Source: Glutamicibacter sp. B1
GTDB lineage: Bacteria; Actinomycetota; Actinomycetes; Actinomycetales; Micrococcaceae
Direction of reading: 5' to 3'
Assembly: GCF_039602135.1 (NCBI RefSeq)
Contig: NZ_CP125942.1
Coordinates: 1,364,001-1,428,000 of the forward strand
DNA: 64,000 nucleotides
In this document: in pieces, positions 24,917 through 34,241 of the stretch
How the letters are laid out: each line of letters opens with the position of its first letter
Position numbering within the stretch: position 1 is the first letter of the stretch
The notes under the pieces: generated by a model
What the model was told of the DNA's origin: nothing
Database searches by the model: none
What the model saw: the letters and a program-made list of their open reading frames with translations, nothing else
Program-made: the position numbers and the translations under genes

Positions 24917-25714
24917 GGAGGGGACCCGACTAGATTTTTGCTAAGCTAGGCAACTCATTGGGACCTATGCAATTGAAGATTTTTTAGAGCATGGATGATC
25001 ACATGGTGGTTGTACTTTTCGGCGGACAGCACGCCGCGGAGGTCATCGCCACTCATGTCGTTTTCACATTCATATCGGTGAAGCAGCAACGGGCGTTCTG
25101 AGTACGTTAGAGCTTCTGGTACTGGGTTGATCATCAATCTTAGGAACTAGAGCGCAGGTCGCGGAGTCATCAGTTTACGGAGCTGTCAATTTTGCGGAGG
25201 CTTTTTCTCCACAAGTTCTGGCTATTGTGTTGGTGTGGGCGTAGTATTTATCGTCGTACCGATGTAGCGAATTGGGGGATTTGAAGACGCGTTAGATCGC
25301 TCGCAGTCGTTGCGCATCTTTAGATTTGTCGAGGATCAGCTCTAAACGTTTACGTCGTATGGGGCGATTTCAACAGAGTATTGCTAATTTGATATGCAGG
25401 GCTGATCTTCGACTTGAAACCCGCTTTATGCAAGAACGTCCCATGAAGGATACTTCGTTGCGGTCGTTCTAGACCGAGTAAAATGCATAGAAATCTAAGG
25501 GATAAGACTCTTTGAGCCTCGTGCATCACCCTATAGATTCCTAACCCTAACTCACGTTTATTCTCAGCAAGGCCTTCTGCCCATTTGTGAGTAATCCATA
25601 ACAATGGCACATGAACAATTGGCTCTATCAAGCTATTCCAGCGAACCGCCAACTCGGTCAGCATCGGGGCCTGGTTTTATCGTGATGTGCAAGAGCCTGT
25701 GATGTGAATGCGGA
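24917..25714. other. 800-base gap, no gene seen
   Basis: Several short frames exist on the minus strand (for example 25350-25664 and 24955-25137) but none has a ribosome site or recognisable domain. The stretch may hold decayed coding DNA. No long repeats or clear RNA fold noticed. Confidence 0.4.
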
Positions 25715-25748
25715 AATGCCGGGCCAACCATTTGGTCGACCCGGCATT
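25715..25748 (-). terminator. Terminator of ilvD
   Basis: AATGCCGGG...CCCGGCATT with an inner CCAA/TTGG stem, 33 bases after the leftward ilvD stop codon. Confidence 0.7.
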
Positions 25749-25781
25749 CATTGCACGCTGGAAGTTCCAGCGACGATATTG

Positions 25782-27704
25782 TTAGGCCTTGGCGCCAGCG
25801 CGTGCAGCTGCAGCTTCACGCTCATCGGCTTCGCGCAGTGCACGCTCCACACGATCAACATCGCGGACTGCACCCTTATCGGCGGACAGTGCCATCGCAG
25901 CATAAGCGCGCAACGCAGGGGAGACCACACGCTCGCGGTTAGCTGGGCGGTAACCGGTGGTAGCGATCAAGCGCTCACGACGCTCAGCCAGAACTTCCTC
26001 GGAGACGTTCAAGGTCAGTTCACGAGTTGGGATATCGATGGAGATGGTATCTCCGTCTTCTACCAATGCGATCATTCCCCCGGATGCCGCCTCTGGTGAA
26101 ACGTGGCCGATGGATAGACCAGAGGTACCACCGGAGAAACGTCCGTCGGTGATCAGTGCGCAAGACTTGCCCAGACCGCGTCCCTTGAGGAACGAGGTGG
26201 GGTAGAGCATTTCCTGCATGCCCGGGCCACCCTTTGGACCCTCATAGCGGATGACAACAACGTCGCCTTCCTTGACCTGCTTGTTCAGGATCTTTTCAAC
26301 TGCTTCATCCTGAGACTCACAGACCACGGCGGGACCGGTGAAGGTCCAGATGGATGGATCCACACCAGCGGTTTTCACCACGGCACCATCAACGGCAATG
26401 TTGCCACGTAGAACGGCTAGACCGCCGTCCTTGGAGTAGGCGTGTTCAACGGAGCGGATGCAACCAGCCTCGGAGTCGGTATCCAGGGTTTCCCACTGGG
26501 CCGACTGCGAGAAAGCCTTGGAGGAACGTACACCCGCTGGAGCCGCGTGCCACAGGGCGAGGGACTCTTCGCTGGCGTTACCGCCACGGATATCCCACTT
26601 ATCCAGCCATTCACCCAGGGTGGTGGCGTGAACGGTGTGGACGGTTTCGTCCAGCAGTCCGCCACGGCGCAGTTCGCCAAGGATTGCTGGGATGCCACCG
26701 GCACGGTGAACATCTTCCATGTAGTAGATCTTGCCGGCACCAGCAGCGTTAGGCGCGACCTTGGCAAGACAAGGCACACGGCGGGAGACTGCATCGATTT
26801 CATCCAAACCGAAGTCCACTCCGGCCTCGCGGGCTGCAGCCAGCAGGTGCAAGATGGTGTTGGTGGAACCGCCCATGGCGATATCTAGTGCCATCGCGTT
26901 GCCGAAGGCTTCGACGGTGGCGATATTGCGTGGCAGTACCGTCTGGTCGTTGTCCCCGTAGTAACGGTTAGCGATGTCTACTACCAGCTTGCCTGCATTT
27001 TGGTACAGGTCCTTACGAGCGGTATGCGTGGCCAAGGTGGAACCGTTGCCTGGAAGGGACAGACCCATAGCTTCGGTCAGACAGTTCATCGAGTTTGCGG
27101 TGAACATACCGGAGCATGAACCGCAGGTAGGGCAGGCAGATTCTTCGATGCGCAGCAGATCTGCATCGGAGACGTTTTCGTTGACTGCTTCGGAGATCGC
27201 GTCAACGAGGTCCAGGGTGCGAACGGTGCCGTCTACTAAGGTGGCACGGCCGGACTCCATAGGGCCACCGGAGACGAAGACGGTAGGGATGTTCAGGCGC
27301 AAAGCGGCCATGAGCATGCCCGGGGTGATCTTGTCACAGTTGGAGATACAGATCAGTGCGTCGGCGCAGTGTGCGTTAACCATGTATTCCACGGAGTCTG
27401 CGATGAGATCTCGGGAAGGCAAGGAGTAGAGCATGCCGCCGTGGCCCATGGCGATGCCATCATCAACGGCGATGGTATTAAATTCGCGGGGGATACCACC
27501 GGCAGCTTCAATGGCCTCGGAAACGATGCGACCTACTGGCTGTAGGTGAGTGTGTCCTGGAACGAACTCGGTGAAGCTATTGGCCACGGCGATGATTGGC
27601 TTGCGGCCAAGGTCAGCGCCGTTAACGCCGGCTGCGCGGAACAGTGCGCGAGCGCCGGCCATGTTGCGGCCATGGGTAACGGTATGTGAACGAAGTGTGG
27701 TCAT
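25782..27704 (-). CDS. ilvD: Dihydroxy-acid dehydratase
   Basis: Dehydrates 2,3-dihydroxy-isovalerate and -methylvalerate to the 2-oxo acids in branched-chain amino acid synthesis. 640 residues, normal for the longer bacterial form. Iron-sulfur ligands are in [10 protein letters not shown] and [17 protein letters not shown]; the N-terminus [19 protein letters not shown] is highly characteristic, as are GGPMESG and [20 protein letters not shown] near the active-site serine. No other ilv gene is nearby, as is common in Arthrobacter-type genomes. Divergent from an MmyB-type regulator with a perfect palindrome between them. The ribosome site is weak (run of A before the ATG). Confidence 0.96.
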   Translation of the reverse strand: MTTLRSHTVTHGRNMAGARALFRAAGVNGADLGRKPIIAVANSFTEFVPGHTHLQPVGRIVSEAIEAAGGIPREFNTIAVDDGIAMGHGGMLYSLPSRDLIADSVEYMVNAHCADALICISNCDKITPGMLMAALRLNIPTVFVSGGPMESGRATLVDGTVRTLDLVDAISEAVNENVSDADLLRIEESACPTCGSCSGMFTANSMNCLTEAMGLSLPGNGSTLATHTARKDLYQNAGKLVVDIANRYYGDNDQTVLPRNIATVEAFGNAMALDIAMGGSTNTILHLLAAAREAGVDFGLDEIDAVSRRVPCLAKVAPNAAGAGKIYYMEDVHRAGGIPAILGELRRGGLLDETVHTVHATTLGEWLDKWDIRGGNASEESLALWHAAPAGVRSSKAFSQSAQWETLDTDSEAGCIRSVEHAYSKDGGLAVLRGNIAVDGAVVKTAGVDPSIWTFTGPAVVCESQDEAVEKILNKQVKEGDVVVIRYEGPKGGPGMQEMLYPTSFLKGRGLGKSCALITDGRFSGGTSGLSIGHVSPEAASGGMIALVEDGDTISIDIPTRELTLNVSEEVLAERRERLIATTGYRPANRERVVSPALRAYAAMALSADKGAVRDVDRVERALREADEREAAAARAGAKA

Positions 27705-27753
27705 TTTAAAATCTCACCATAAATTTGTTCCCAAACCCAGACGGTGTCGATAC

Positions 27754-27767
27754 TAGTAGTACTACTA
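27754..27767. promoter_or_regulatory. 14-bp perfect palindrome between ilvD and the MmyB-type regulator
   Basis: TAGTAGTACTACTA lies 49 bases from the ilvD start and 21 from the regulator start. Size and position suit the operator of the adjacent HTH regulator, at least for autoregulation. Confidence 0.55.
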
Positions 27768-27788
27768 CCATGATAAGAAGGCTGGGTT

Positions 27789-28568
27789 ATGAACGCAGGT
27801 CAGCGCCGTCGAGAGGAACTGGCGGCATTCCTCAAAGACCGTCGGGCTCGTGCCGATAAAGCATCGCACGGGTTACCGGAGGTTGGTAGAAGTCGAGTTC
27901 GAGGGTTGCGGCGCGAAGAAGTGGCCACGCTGGCTGGGGTTTCCGCCACTTGGTACACCTGGTTGGAACAGGCACGCGATATCAATCCTTCGCGCCAGGT
28001 GATGTTGTCTCTAGCTCGTCTTTTCCGACTAAGTTCCGTTGAAAGTAGCTATCTTTTATCGCTTGCGGGGCACGGTGAAGTGGATCCTGAAGAACCCAGC
28101 GCCATGACTCCCGCTCTACAACGTCTATTAGATGTCATGAATTTTCCGGCATTTTTGCTCTCGACAGACTGGGCCATCATTGGCTGGAATGCCGAATATG
28201 CGCAACTTTATCCGCGGATCACCACGGTCAATGTTGAGGACCGCAATCTATTGTGGCTGGTGTTTACCGATGCCCAATTACGTGAAATGCTTCCGGACTG
28301 GGAAAAGCAAAGCAGGGGATTTGTTGGTAGCTTCCGTGCGGAGACCAGAGGGTGGCTCAGCCCCTCCGGTGAATCAGGAATTGTCGCGCGCGTCTCTGCT
28401 GCTTCAGAGGCGTTCGCTTCAATTTGGAATGAACGCGATGTCGCAGGATTTCAGACAGGGGAGAGGGTTTTCCGTCATCCAGAGAAGGGGCTGACCACAT
28501 ACGAGCAACATAACCTCACCCCCGCAGAAGCTCCAGACCTCACCTTGCTGATGTATACGCCGCTATAG
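27789..28568 (+). CDS. MmyB-family XRE transcriptional regulator
   Basis: 259 residues: N-terminal XRE helix-turn-helix (residues ~20-80, RRARADKASHGLP then GLRREEVATLAGVSATWYTWLEQ) and a C-terminal PAS-like ligand-binding domain of the MmyB type, which in the Chloroflexus structure binds a fatty acid (WNAEYAQLYP, DRNLLWLVFTD, FRAETRGWLSPSG segments). These regulators usually control an adjacent divergent gene; here that gene is ilvD, which is unusual since the common partner is a short-chain dehydrogenase. The palindrome at 27754 is a likely binding site. Ribosome site GAAGG is close to the ATG. Confidence 0.88.
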   Translation: MNAGQRRREELAAFLKDRRARADKASHGLPEVGRSRVRGLRREEVATLAGVSATWYTWLEQARDINPSRQVMLSLARLFRLSSVESSYLLSLAGHGEVDPEEPSAMTPALQRLLDVMNFPAFLLSTDWAIIGWNAEYAQLYPRITTVNVEDRNLLWLVFTDAQLREMLPDWEKQSRGFVGSFRAETRGWLSPSGESGIVARVSAASEAFASIWNERDVAGFQTGERVFRHPEKGLTTYEQHNLTPAEAPDLTLLMYTPL

Positions 28569-28593
28569 AAGTTCGCGAGCGTTGGCGAGGGAT

Positions 28594-28618
28594 TGAGCCA
28601 GCCAGAGTTTCTGGCTCA
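28594..28618 (+). terminator. Hairpin between convergent regulator and lipoprotein genes
   Basis: TGAGCCAG, nine-base loop, CTGGCTCA, 26 bases after the MmyB-type stop; probably bidirectional for the convergent pair. Confidence 0.5.
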
Positions 28619-28637
28619 GATCCGTTCGCCGTCGCCG

Positions 28638-29348
28638 CTAGTCAAGGTTCAGAACGAATTCTGAGCCTTCCTTGCGAGGAAAGGTAATTTCCCCCAGGTC
28701 TTTGGCAGTTTCCGGTTCCATTGCTAAGGAGACTAGTCCATCTTCGGTAGCTCTGAATTCCACCGGTGGGCGAAGATCTTCGTGGTTGCCCGGAATCTTC
28801 AGCAGCACGCTTCGAGCGACATCTTCGGTTATCTCTGGTGGAAGCATTGCCAATACGACGCCAGGTTTGTCTTTGTCGCTCTCAATCTTTAATGAGATCC
28901 CATTTTCTTTGGCTTCAGTGGGATCCTGACATTGGATTTTTGGCCCGTTGAGTGTGGCGGGCCCATCGCCATCGCCACTTGAAGCCCAAGCTACTAAGCA
29001 AAGATCGCCAGATTCATTGACGGCCGGGTACTCGCGTGAGTAGGAGAGTGGAGCCAGGGCCCTGAAGGTTTCTTTTTTGATTGAAGCATCTTCGATTTCT
29101 TCGGGCGGCAAATCGGTGTCGGACTGCGCCAGCTTTAGGGTTGGCACGATGTCTTCAGCCGTGATTTCTTTGGATTCTGCCGTAGTGGAAGGTAATGCGC
29201 TTTGCGTATTGCTTTCAGTAACGTCACTGACAACCGGTACGGATGTAGTTGTGTCTTTTGCGTTCGGTGCCGTTTCTACAGACGCTGCGCATGAAGTTAC
29301 GAGTAAAACTGTGCTCAGACCGAGAACCAGCGGAATCTTGGAATTCAT
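28638..29348 (-). CDS. Predicted secreted lipoprotein of unknown function
   Basis: 236 residues. Signal peptide with lipobox: short basic start, LVLGLSTVLLVTSC with Cys20 as the lipidation site. The mature N-terminus (about 21-75) is rich in Ser/Thr/Val/Glu and likely a flexible linker; the rest is a mixed, acidic domain with one CLVAWASSGDG segment and a later Cys that could form a disulfide. No family recognised. It stands alone: convergent with the regulator and more than 350 bases from the next gene. Likely an exported cell-envelope protein; function unknown. Confidence 0.7.
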   Translation of the reverse strand: MNSKIPLVLGLSTVLLVTSCAASVETAPNAKDTTTSVPVVSDVTESNTQSALPSTTAESKEITAEDIVPTLKLAQSDTDLPPEEIEDASIKKETFRALAPLSYSREYPAVNESGDLCLVAWASSGDGDGPATLNGPKIQCQDPTEAKENGISLKIESDKDKPGVVLAMLPPEITEDVARSVLLKIPGNHEDLRPPVEFRATEDGLVSLAMEPETAKDLGEITFPRKEGSEFVLNLD

Positions 29349-29700
29349 TTGAAAGCCTTACTTGATTTGTAAGATGCGCATGTCTTGCTGTGCGCACCAG
29401 CGACAAAGTTAGTAGGCGTCCGACGTTCTGGCTAATCATTGAATCAACAATAGTCAAGTCGGGCGAGAACTGAACTTACCTTTCTCTTCGACGCTAGCAC
29501 TAGATCGCAAGCCCAACAAGGAGTTAAATCCAAGTAGTTGCCTAAAGTTTGGGCATGCAATCTTGTCAAGGGAAGTGTAAGTGAATAGTGGGTGAATATT
29601 CTTGGCGTTCTCGAGTATTAGGTGAACCCTGGCTTCAAATGGGCAGTCTGATCTATCGGGTGGCCTCGATGCGAATAGTCAGTTGAATCGGCACCAGGGG
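29349..29700. other. Intergenic gap, no gene seen
   Basis: 352 bases holding the lipoprotein promoter on one side and the end of the hydrolase gene on the other. No frame with a ribosome site, repeat or strong hairpin noticed. Confidence 0.5.
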
Positions 29701-30450
29701 CTAACCCTTGAGAAATTCCAGCGCCTTCTCTTTGAACTCCCGACTGGTGACCGCGTTGGCGTGATTGCGGCCAGCTAGCCACAGGACTTCATTGGTCGTA
29801 CCGGCATCTTTGAGTAGGCGACGCAAGCGAGGCATGGTGGTGGCTAAGTCATCCTGATCTCCAGCGACCAAAAGTGTTGGGGCTGAGGGAACCTTCGCTG
29901 CCGGGTCATATGGTTCTGACTTGATGGCTTCAATCAATTCAAATAATGCGCTCAAGTCATTACTTGGCTCTGCGGAAGCAATCTTCATGATGGTCGCGGT
30001 GTAGTCATCGTTGATCGGTTCACCGGTTGCAAGATGTGCCTTGGCTTGTTCGATTTCAAAGGCGGCGAGTGGGTCTCCTGCTCCTGGGCCGCCCATGACA
30101 AGGTGTTCAACCAAATCTGGGTTAAAGGCAGCGAATTCCCAAGCGAGCCTCGAGCCTAGCGAATAGCCAATGACGTCGACTGGACCTTCATCTAGGTCCA
30201 TGACGGTGGCAGCTAGTGCCTGACGAATCTGACTCGGCGCCCAACTGCCCTCATTGCGGCGTGGATCTTCGCCATGACCGGGAAGGTCAACAAGTAGTAC
30301 GTTGCGGCCGGAGTCGGTGAAATATTTCAGCCAACGCGAACGCTCCCAATTCAGTTCGCCGGATGAGGCAAAGCCGTGGATGAAGAGCACGGATGGGCCA
30401 CTCACCTCAGTGTTTGTGCGTACCACTCGAAGATTCAGATCCAGTGTCAT
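29701..30450 (-). CDS. Alpha/beta hydrolase
   Basis: 249-residue cytoplasmic hydrolase. The oxyanion HG motif is in LFIHGFASSGELNW, the nucleophile Ser is in the elbow GYSLGS (about residue 97), the acid follows LLVAGDQDD and the catalytic His is in GRNHANAV. No lid insertion large enough for a lipase is seen, so an esterase or C-C hydrolase of small molecules is likelier. Substrate unknown. It is divergent from nrtR with a 70-base gap, and no operon partner suggests a pathway. Confidence 0.82.
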   Translation of the reverse strand: MTLDLNLRVVRTNTEVSGPSVLFIHGFASSGELNWERSRWLKYFTDSGRNVLLVDLPGHGEDPRRNEGSWAPSQIRQALAATVMDLDEGPVDVIGYSLGSRLAWEFAAFNPDLVEHLVMGGPGAGDPLAAFEIEQAKAHLATGEPINDDYTATIMKIASAEPSNDLSALFELIEAIKSEPYDPAAKVPSAPTLLVAGDQDDLATTMPRLRRLLKDAGTTNEVLWLAGRNHANAVTSREFKEKALEFLKG

Positions 30451-30482
30451 GCCTTAGATCATAGGACATTTTTACCTAAATC

Positions 30483-30511
30483 TTGGACAGCGGTTAGTTT
30501 CACACTCTACT
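30483..30511 (+). promoter_or_regulatory. Promoter of the nrtR-nad operon, possibly leaderless
   Basis: TTGGAC at 30483-30488 and TCTACT at 30506-30511 with 17-base spacing. Expected transcription start falls within a few bases of the ATG at 30522, and no ribosome site is present there, which fits a leaderless mRNA, common in actinobacteria. Confidence 0.5.
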
Positions 30512-30521
30512 TAATGTCAGA

Positions 30522-31295
30522 ATGACTCTAACCAAAAATCGACGCAACGAAAACGAGGCCAACACAAAAATGTCATCGGTACCGGGATGGGCGAACGTCA
30601 ACGAGCGCCGCAACCTGCCACCGGCCCTAGCCGTTTCGACGGTCATCTTAGGTATCCGAGAAGGGCAGGATGGAGGCCCAGACAAACTCTGTCTGCCACT
30701 GGTCCGCAGAATCCGGCAACCACACGCAGGATTATGGGCGTTGCCAGGTGGTCCGGTTGATGCACGAGAATCCCTAGGCCAAGCGGCCGGCCGGAACCTG
30801 GCCGAGACTACCGGCCTACGTCCGAGCTATCTCGAACAGCTCTACACCTTCGGTGACATCGACAGATCTCCCACCCACCGTCTAGTGACCATCGCCTACT
30901 TTGCGTTGCTCAATGCAGACCAGGTCGGCGCCACAGTACAAGACGAGAACGTCGCCTGGTTCGACATCGATGATCCGAACATTGCTCAATTGGCTTTCGA
31001 CCACCGAAAGATCGTGGACTACGCCCTATGGCGGCTACGGAACAAGACCGAATACGGGCAAATCGCTCACCGACTCTTGGGCGAACGATTTACGCTCGCC
31101 GCGCTGCGGGGAGTCTACGAAGCAATCCTTGGCCGACGCCTAGACCCAGCAAACTTTCGGCGCACGCTAAAAAATACCGCCACCATCGAAGAAACCGATG
31201 AGTACCTTGCCGGTGGGCAACACCGTCCACCCCGTCTCTACCGCTACGTAGGTCACGGTCCTGACCCCTTGGAAGTCGACCCAACGCAAGCCTAG
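30522..31295 (+). CDS. nrtR: NrtR-type Nudix-related transcriptional regulator of NAD synthesis
   Basis: 257 residues with an N-terminal Nudix-like domain (about 35-165) and a C-terminal winged helix (about 175-240). In the Nudix box region the sequence GGPVDARESLGQAAGRNLAETTGL lacks the REXXEE catalytic core, as in regulatory NrtR proteins that sense ADP-ribose rather than hydrolyse it. The winged helix has the family segment FTLAALRGVYEAILGRRLDPANFRR. The NAD de novo genes follow directly in the same direction, the classical NrtR context, where it represses nadABC until ADP-ribose accumulates. ATG 30570 is an alternative start. Confidence 0.9.
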   Translation: MTLTKNRRNENEANTKMSSVPGWANVNERRNLPPALAVSTVILGIREGQDGGPDKLCLPLVRRIRQPHAGLWALPGGPVDARESLGQAAGRNLAETTGLRPSYLEQLYTFGDIDRSPTHRLVTIAYFALLNADQVGATVQDENVAWFDIDDPNIAQLAFDHRKIVDYALWRLRNKTEYGQIAHRLLGERFTLAALRGVYEAILGRRLDPANFRRTLKNTATIEETDEYLAGGQHRPPRLYRYVGHGPDPLEVDPTQA

Positions 31296-31341
31296 AGATT
31301 TCACCAACTTCTCCCTATCAATCGCAAGAAATGGATATCCC

Positions 31342-32622
31342 ATGAGCACTCAACTCACCGACAACAGCCAATCTGTTGCTCAGAACATCACCCGGCTGAA
31401 CCTCTTGGCCCCAGACTCCACCTGCTCCACGGATCTGGCAGCCAACCCATGGGATACGCCGGCAGGGTATGGCCCGGGTGCCTCTCAGGAAGACCGTGTG
31501 CCAGCAGGCTACCCGGTCCAGGGATCCATTCCAGAAGAGTATTTGAAAGCCAGTGATGAAGATCTGGACGCTCGAATTCTGGCAGCGAAAGAAACCCTGG
31601 GGGAGAAGGCCGTAATCCTTGGCCACTTCTACCAGCGCGATGAGGTAGTGAAGTACGCCGATTTTGTCGGTGATTCCTTCCAACTGGCCAATGCTGCGCT
31701 GACCCGAGACAAAGCCGAAGCCATCGTCTTTTGCGGTGTGCATTTCATGGCTGAAACGGCAGATATCCTCAGCCGTGATGACCAGTCGGTGATCCTGCCG
31801 AATCTTGCCGCCGGGTGTTCCATGGCTGACATGGCCGACGGACCAAGTGTGCAAGCCTGCTGGGATGAACTCACCGCACTCTATGCCGATGAAGCCGATG
31901 ACGGACGTATGCCGGTTATCCCAGTGACGTACATGAACTGCTCGGCAGAGCTCAAGGCGTTTGTGGGACGCAACGGTGGACTGGTCTGCACCTCATCAAA
32001 CGCTGCGACCGTCTTGGAGTGGGCCTTTGAGCGTGGACGCCGCGTGCTGTTCTTCCCGGACCAGCACCTAGGACGCAACACCGCCAAGGCCATGGGTGTG
32101 CCACTGGAACACATGCCGATGTGGACTCCGCGCAAGTCACTAGGTGGAAACGACGAGCAGACGATGAAAGATGCCAAGGTCATCTTGTGGCACGGTTTCT
32201 GCTCGGTGCACAAGCGCTTCGCCCCAGCGCAGATCACCAAAGCCCGTGAAGAATTCCCTGGCGTCAAGGTAATTGTTCACCCTGAATGCCCGATGGAAGT
32301 TGTCGATGCAGCCGATGCTGCTGGCTCCACCGACTTCATTCAAAAAGCTATTGCGGCGGCCACCGAACCAACAACTTTTGCTATTGGCACCGAAATCAAT
32401 ATGGTCAACCGCCTTGCTGCCCAGTACCCGCAGCACACCATCTTCTGCCTCGACCCAGTGATTTGCCCCTGCTCCACGATGTATCGCATCCACCCCGGCT
32501 ACCTGGCCTGGGTGCTTGAAGAACTGGTGGCAGGACGAGTAGTCAACCAAATCACCGTTCCAAAAGAACAACAGGGTGACGCAAAAACCGCATTGGAACG
32601 CATGTTGGCAGCAAAGCCATGA
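31342..32622 (+). CDS. nadA: Quinolinate synthase
   Basis: Condenses iminoaspartate with dihydroxyacetone phosphate to quinolinate. 426 residues, the long actinobacterial form. The [4Fe-4S] cysteines expected of the family are present in TYMNCSAELKAF, WHGFCSVHKRF and ICPCSTMYRI; substrate-site segments GHFYQRDEVV, FCGVHFMAETADIL and HPECP are intact. The ~75-residue N-terminal extension is typical of this group. Starts 46 bases after nrtR and overlaps nadB by four bases (ATGA). The cysteine desulfurase at the end of the operon may supply sulfur for its cluster. Confidence 0.95.
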   Translation: MSTQLTDNSQSVAQNITRLNLLAPDSTCSTDLAANPWDTPAGYGPGASQEDRVPAGYPVQGSIPEEYLKASDEDLDARILAAKETLGEKAVILGHFYQRDEVVKYADFVGDSFQLANAALTRDKAEAIVFCGVHFMAETADILSRDDQSVILPNLAAGCSMADMADGPSVQACWDELTALYADEADDGRMPVIPVTYMNCSAELKAFVGRNGGLVCTSSNAATVLEWAFERGRRVLFFPDQHLGRNTAKAMGVPLEHMPMWTPRKSLGGNDEQTMKDAKVILWHGFCSVHKRFAPAQITKAREEFPGVKVIVHPECPMEVVDAADAAGSTDFIQKAIAAATEPTTFAIGTEINMVNRLAAQYPQHTIFCLDPVICPCSTMYRIHPGYLAWVLEELVAGRVVNQITVPKEQQGDAKTALERMLAAKP

Positions 32623-34241
32623 GCCGGCCTGCCAACACCCCACGAACACTAGCGATTGTTGGTTCCGGAGTTGCTGGTTTGTGCGCAGCTCTTCAAGCGG
32701 TACGTCTAGGTTTAAGAGTTTCGCTACTGACCAAAGGATCGTTGGGCGACGGAAATAGTTCCTGCGCACAAGGCGGATTATCCGCAGTGACCACGCAGGG
32801 AGAAGCCACGGGGGATTCGGTGGCCAGTCACGTCACCGATACCTTGCGCGCCGGAGCCTGGCACGGAACACAAGAAGCAGTTCAAGAGCTCTGCGGATCT
32901 GCCAACGACCTGGTCAATATCTTGGAAGAGCACTCGGTACAGTTCGACAAGGATGCCGCCGGCAATTACCAGCTGGGTTTGGAAGCAGCACACAGTGCGC
33001 ACCGAATCCTGCACGCTGGCGGGGATGCTACCGGTGCTGGTCTCGTGGCTGCCCTCGCCAGTGCCGTCCGTGCGGCGAAGGATGCGGGACAACTCGACTT
33101 AATCGAGAACGCCTTCGTGGTGGACATTGAGGTCACCGAGGCAGACCAGCGTAGTGTGAAGTATCTGCAAGAGGATGCTATCGACCAGCTACACGTTGAC
33201 GCGGTGCTACTGGCCACCGGTGGACTGGGCTCGCTCTATGCGGCGAGCACGAATCCGCACGGGGCCACCGCGGACGGTATCGGTCTGGCGGCTCGTGCCG
33301 GGGCGGTGATCAGCGATATGGAATTTATCCAGTTCCATCCAACACTCGTTGACCCGCAGCTCTACCCGGAAGCCGGGATGATCAGCGAAGCAGTTCGTGG
33401 AGAAGGCGCAGTGCTCATCAATGAGCTCGGCGAGCGTTTCATGATTGACATTGATGAACGGGCAGAACTCGCCCCACGCGATGTGGTGGCCCGTGCCATT
33501 CACGCTCAATATCAAGCCGGGCACCAGGTCTTTATCGATGCCAGAGCAGTGGAAACTGCCAAAGGTGCAGGCTTCCTTGCACGCCGATTCCCCTCCATCA
33601 CCGCACGTCTGAAAGCCTGTTCACTGGACATGACGTTGGCTCCGATTCGCGTAGTTGCCGCCCAGCACTATGCGATGGGTGGAATCCACACCGATACCCA
33701 AGGACGCACCAGCGTTCCCGGGATTTATGCGGCTGGCGAATGCGCCAACACCACGGTGCACGGTGCGAATCGTCTCGCCAGTAATTCCTTACTCGAAGCC
33801 ATGGTGTTTGCGCGCAAAGCAGTGCATGCTGCAGCTACCGATGAACCAGGCAGTGCCTGTGATCTGAACGGTCTTGTGGTCGGTGAGTTACCAGAAACGC
33901 AGACACAAGCTCCCATGGAATTGAAACAACTCAAGGATCTTGCCAGCGAACATTTGGGGGTCTACCGCACCGGTGACGGGCTGCAACAGTTCATGAGTGT
34001 GCTCGACTCCAGCGCCCCGGTGGCACAAGCACCACGAGCACAAAGTGAACTGAACAATCTATACACCTGTGCACGACTGATCGCTTACGCTGCTCAACAG
34101 CGGACACAGTCCTTGGGGGCACACCACCGGCTGGACGCTAACGACCAGGAAGCGACCGCACACACCATTCGTTATGGCTGGGTCTTATCAGGCGTGCAGT
34201 CAATAGATCATCAGCTTAAAACCAAGGAAGTTAACGCGTGA
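32619..34241 (+). CDS. nadB: L-aspartate oxidase
   Basis: FAD enzyme that oxidises L-aspartate to iminoaspartate for NadA. 540 residues. FAD-binding GSGVAGLCAALQAV is near residues 13-26; family signatures SSCAQGGLSAV, MEFIQFHPT and HYAMGGIHTD...GIYAAGECANTTVHGANRLASNSLLE (written in parts) fix it to the succinate dehydrogenase/L-aspartate oxidase group, and the absence of sdh partners and the operon fix it as NadB. Overlaps nadA at its start and nadC at its end by four bases. Confidence 0.95.
   Translation: MSRPANTPRTLAIVGSGVAGLCAALQAVRLGLRVSLLTKGSLGDGNSSCAQGGLSAVTTQGEATGDSVASHVTDTLRAGAWHGTQEAVQELCGSANDLVNILEEHSVQFDKDAAGNYQLGLEAAHSAHRILHAGGDATGAGLVAALASAVRAAKDAGQLDLIENAFVVDIEVTEADQRSVKYLQEDAIDQLHVDAVLLATGGLGSLYAASTNPHGATADGIGLAARAGAVISDMEFIQFHPTLVDPQLYPEAGMISEAVRGEGAVLINELGERFMIDIDERAELAPRDVVARAIHAQYQAGHQVFIDARAVETAKGAGFLARRFPSITARLKACSLDMTLAPIRVVAAQHYAMGGIHTDTQGRTSVPGIYAAGECANTTVHGANRLASNSLLEAMVFARKAVHAAATDEPGSACDLNGLVVGELPETQTQAPMELKQLKDLASEHLGVYRTGDGLQQFMSVLDSSAPVAQAPRAQSELNNLYTCARLIAYAAQQRTQSLGAHHRLDANDQEATAHTIRYGWVLSGVQSIDHQLKTKEVNA

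Noticed and set aside
25350..25664. Minus-strand frame of 104 codons in the gap before ilvD
   Set aside because: No ribosome site, no recognisable domain and no conserved-looking composition.
32140..32769. Minus-strand frame of 209 codons across nadA/nadB
   Set aside because: Antisense shadow of two certain genes.
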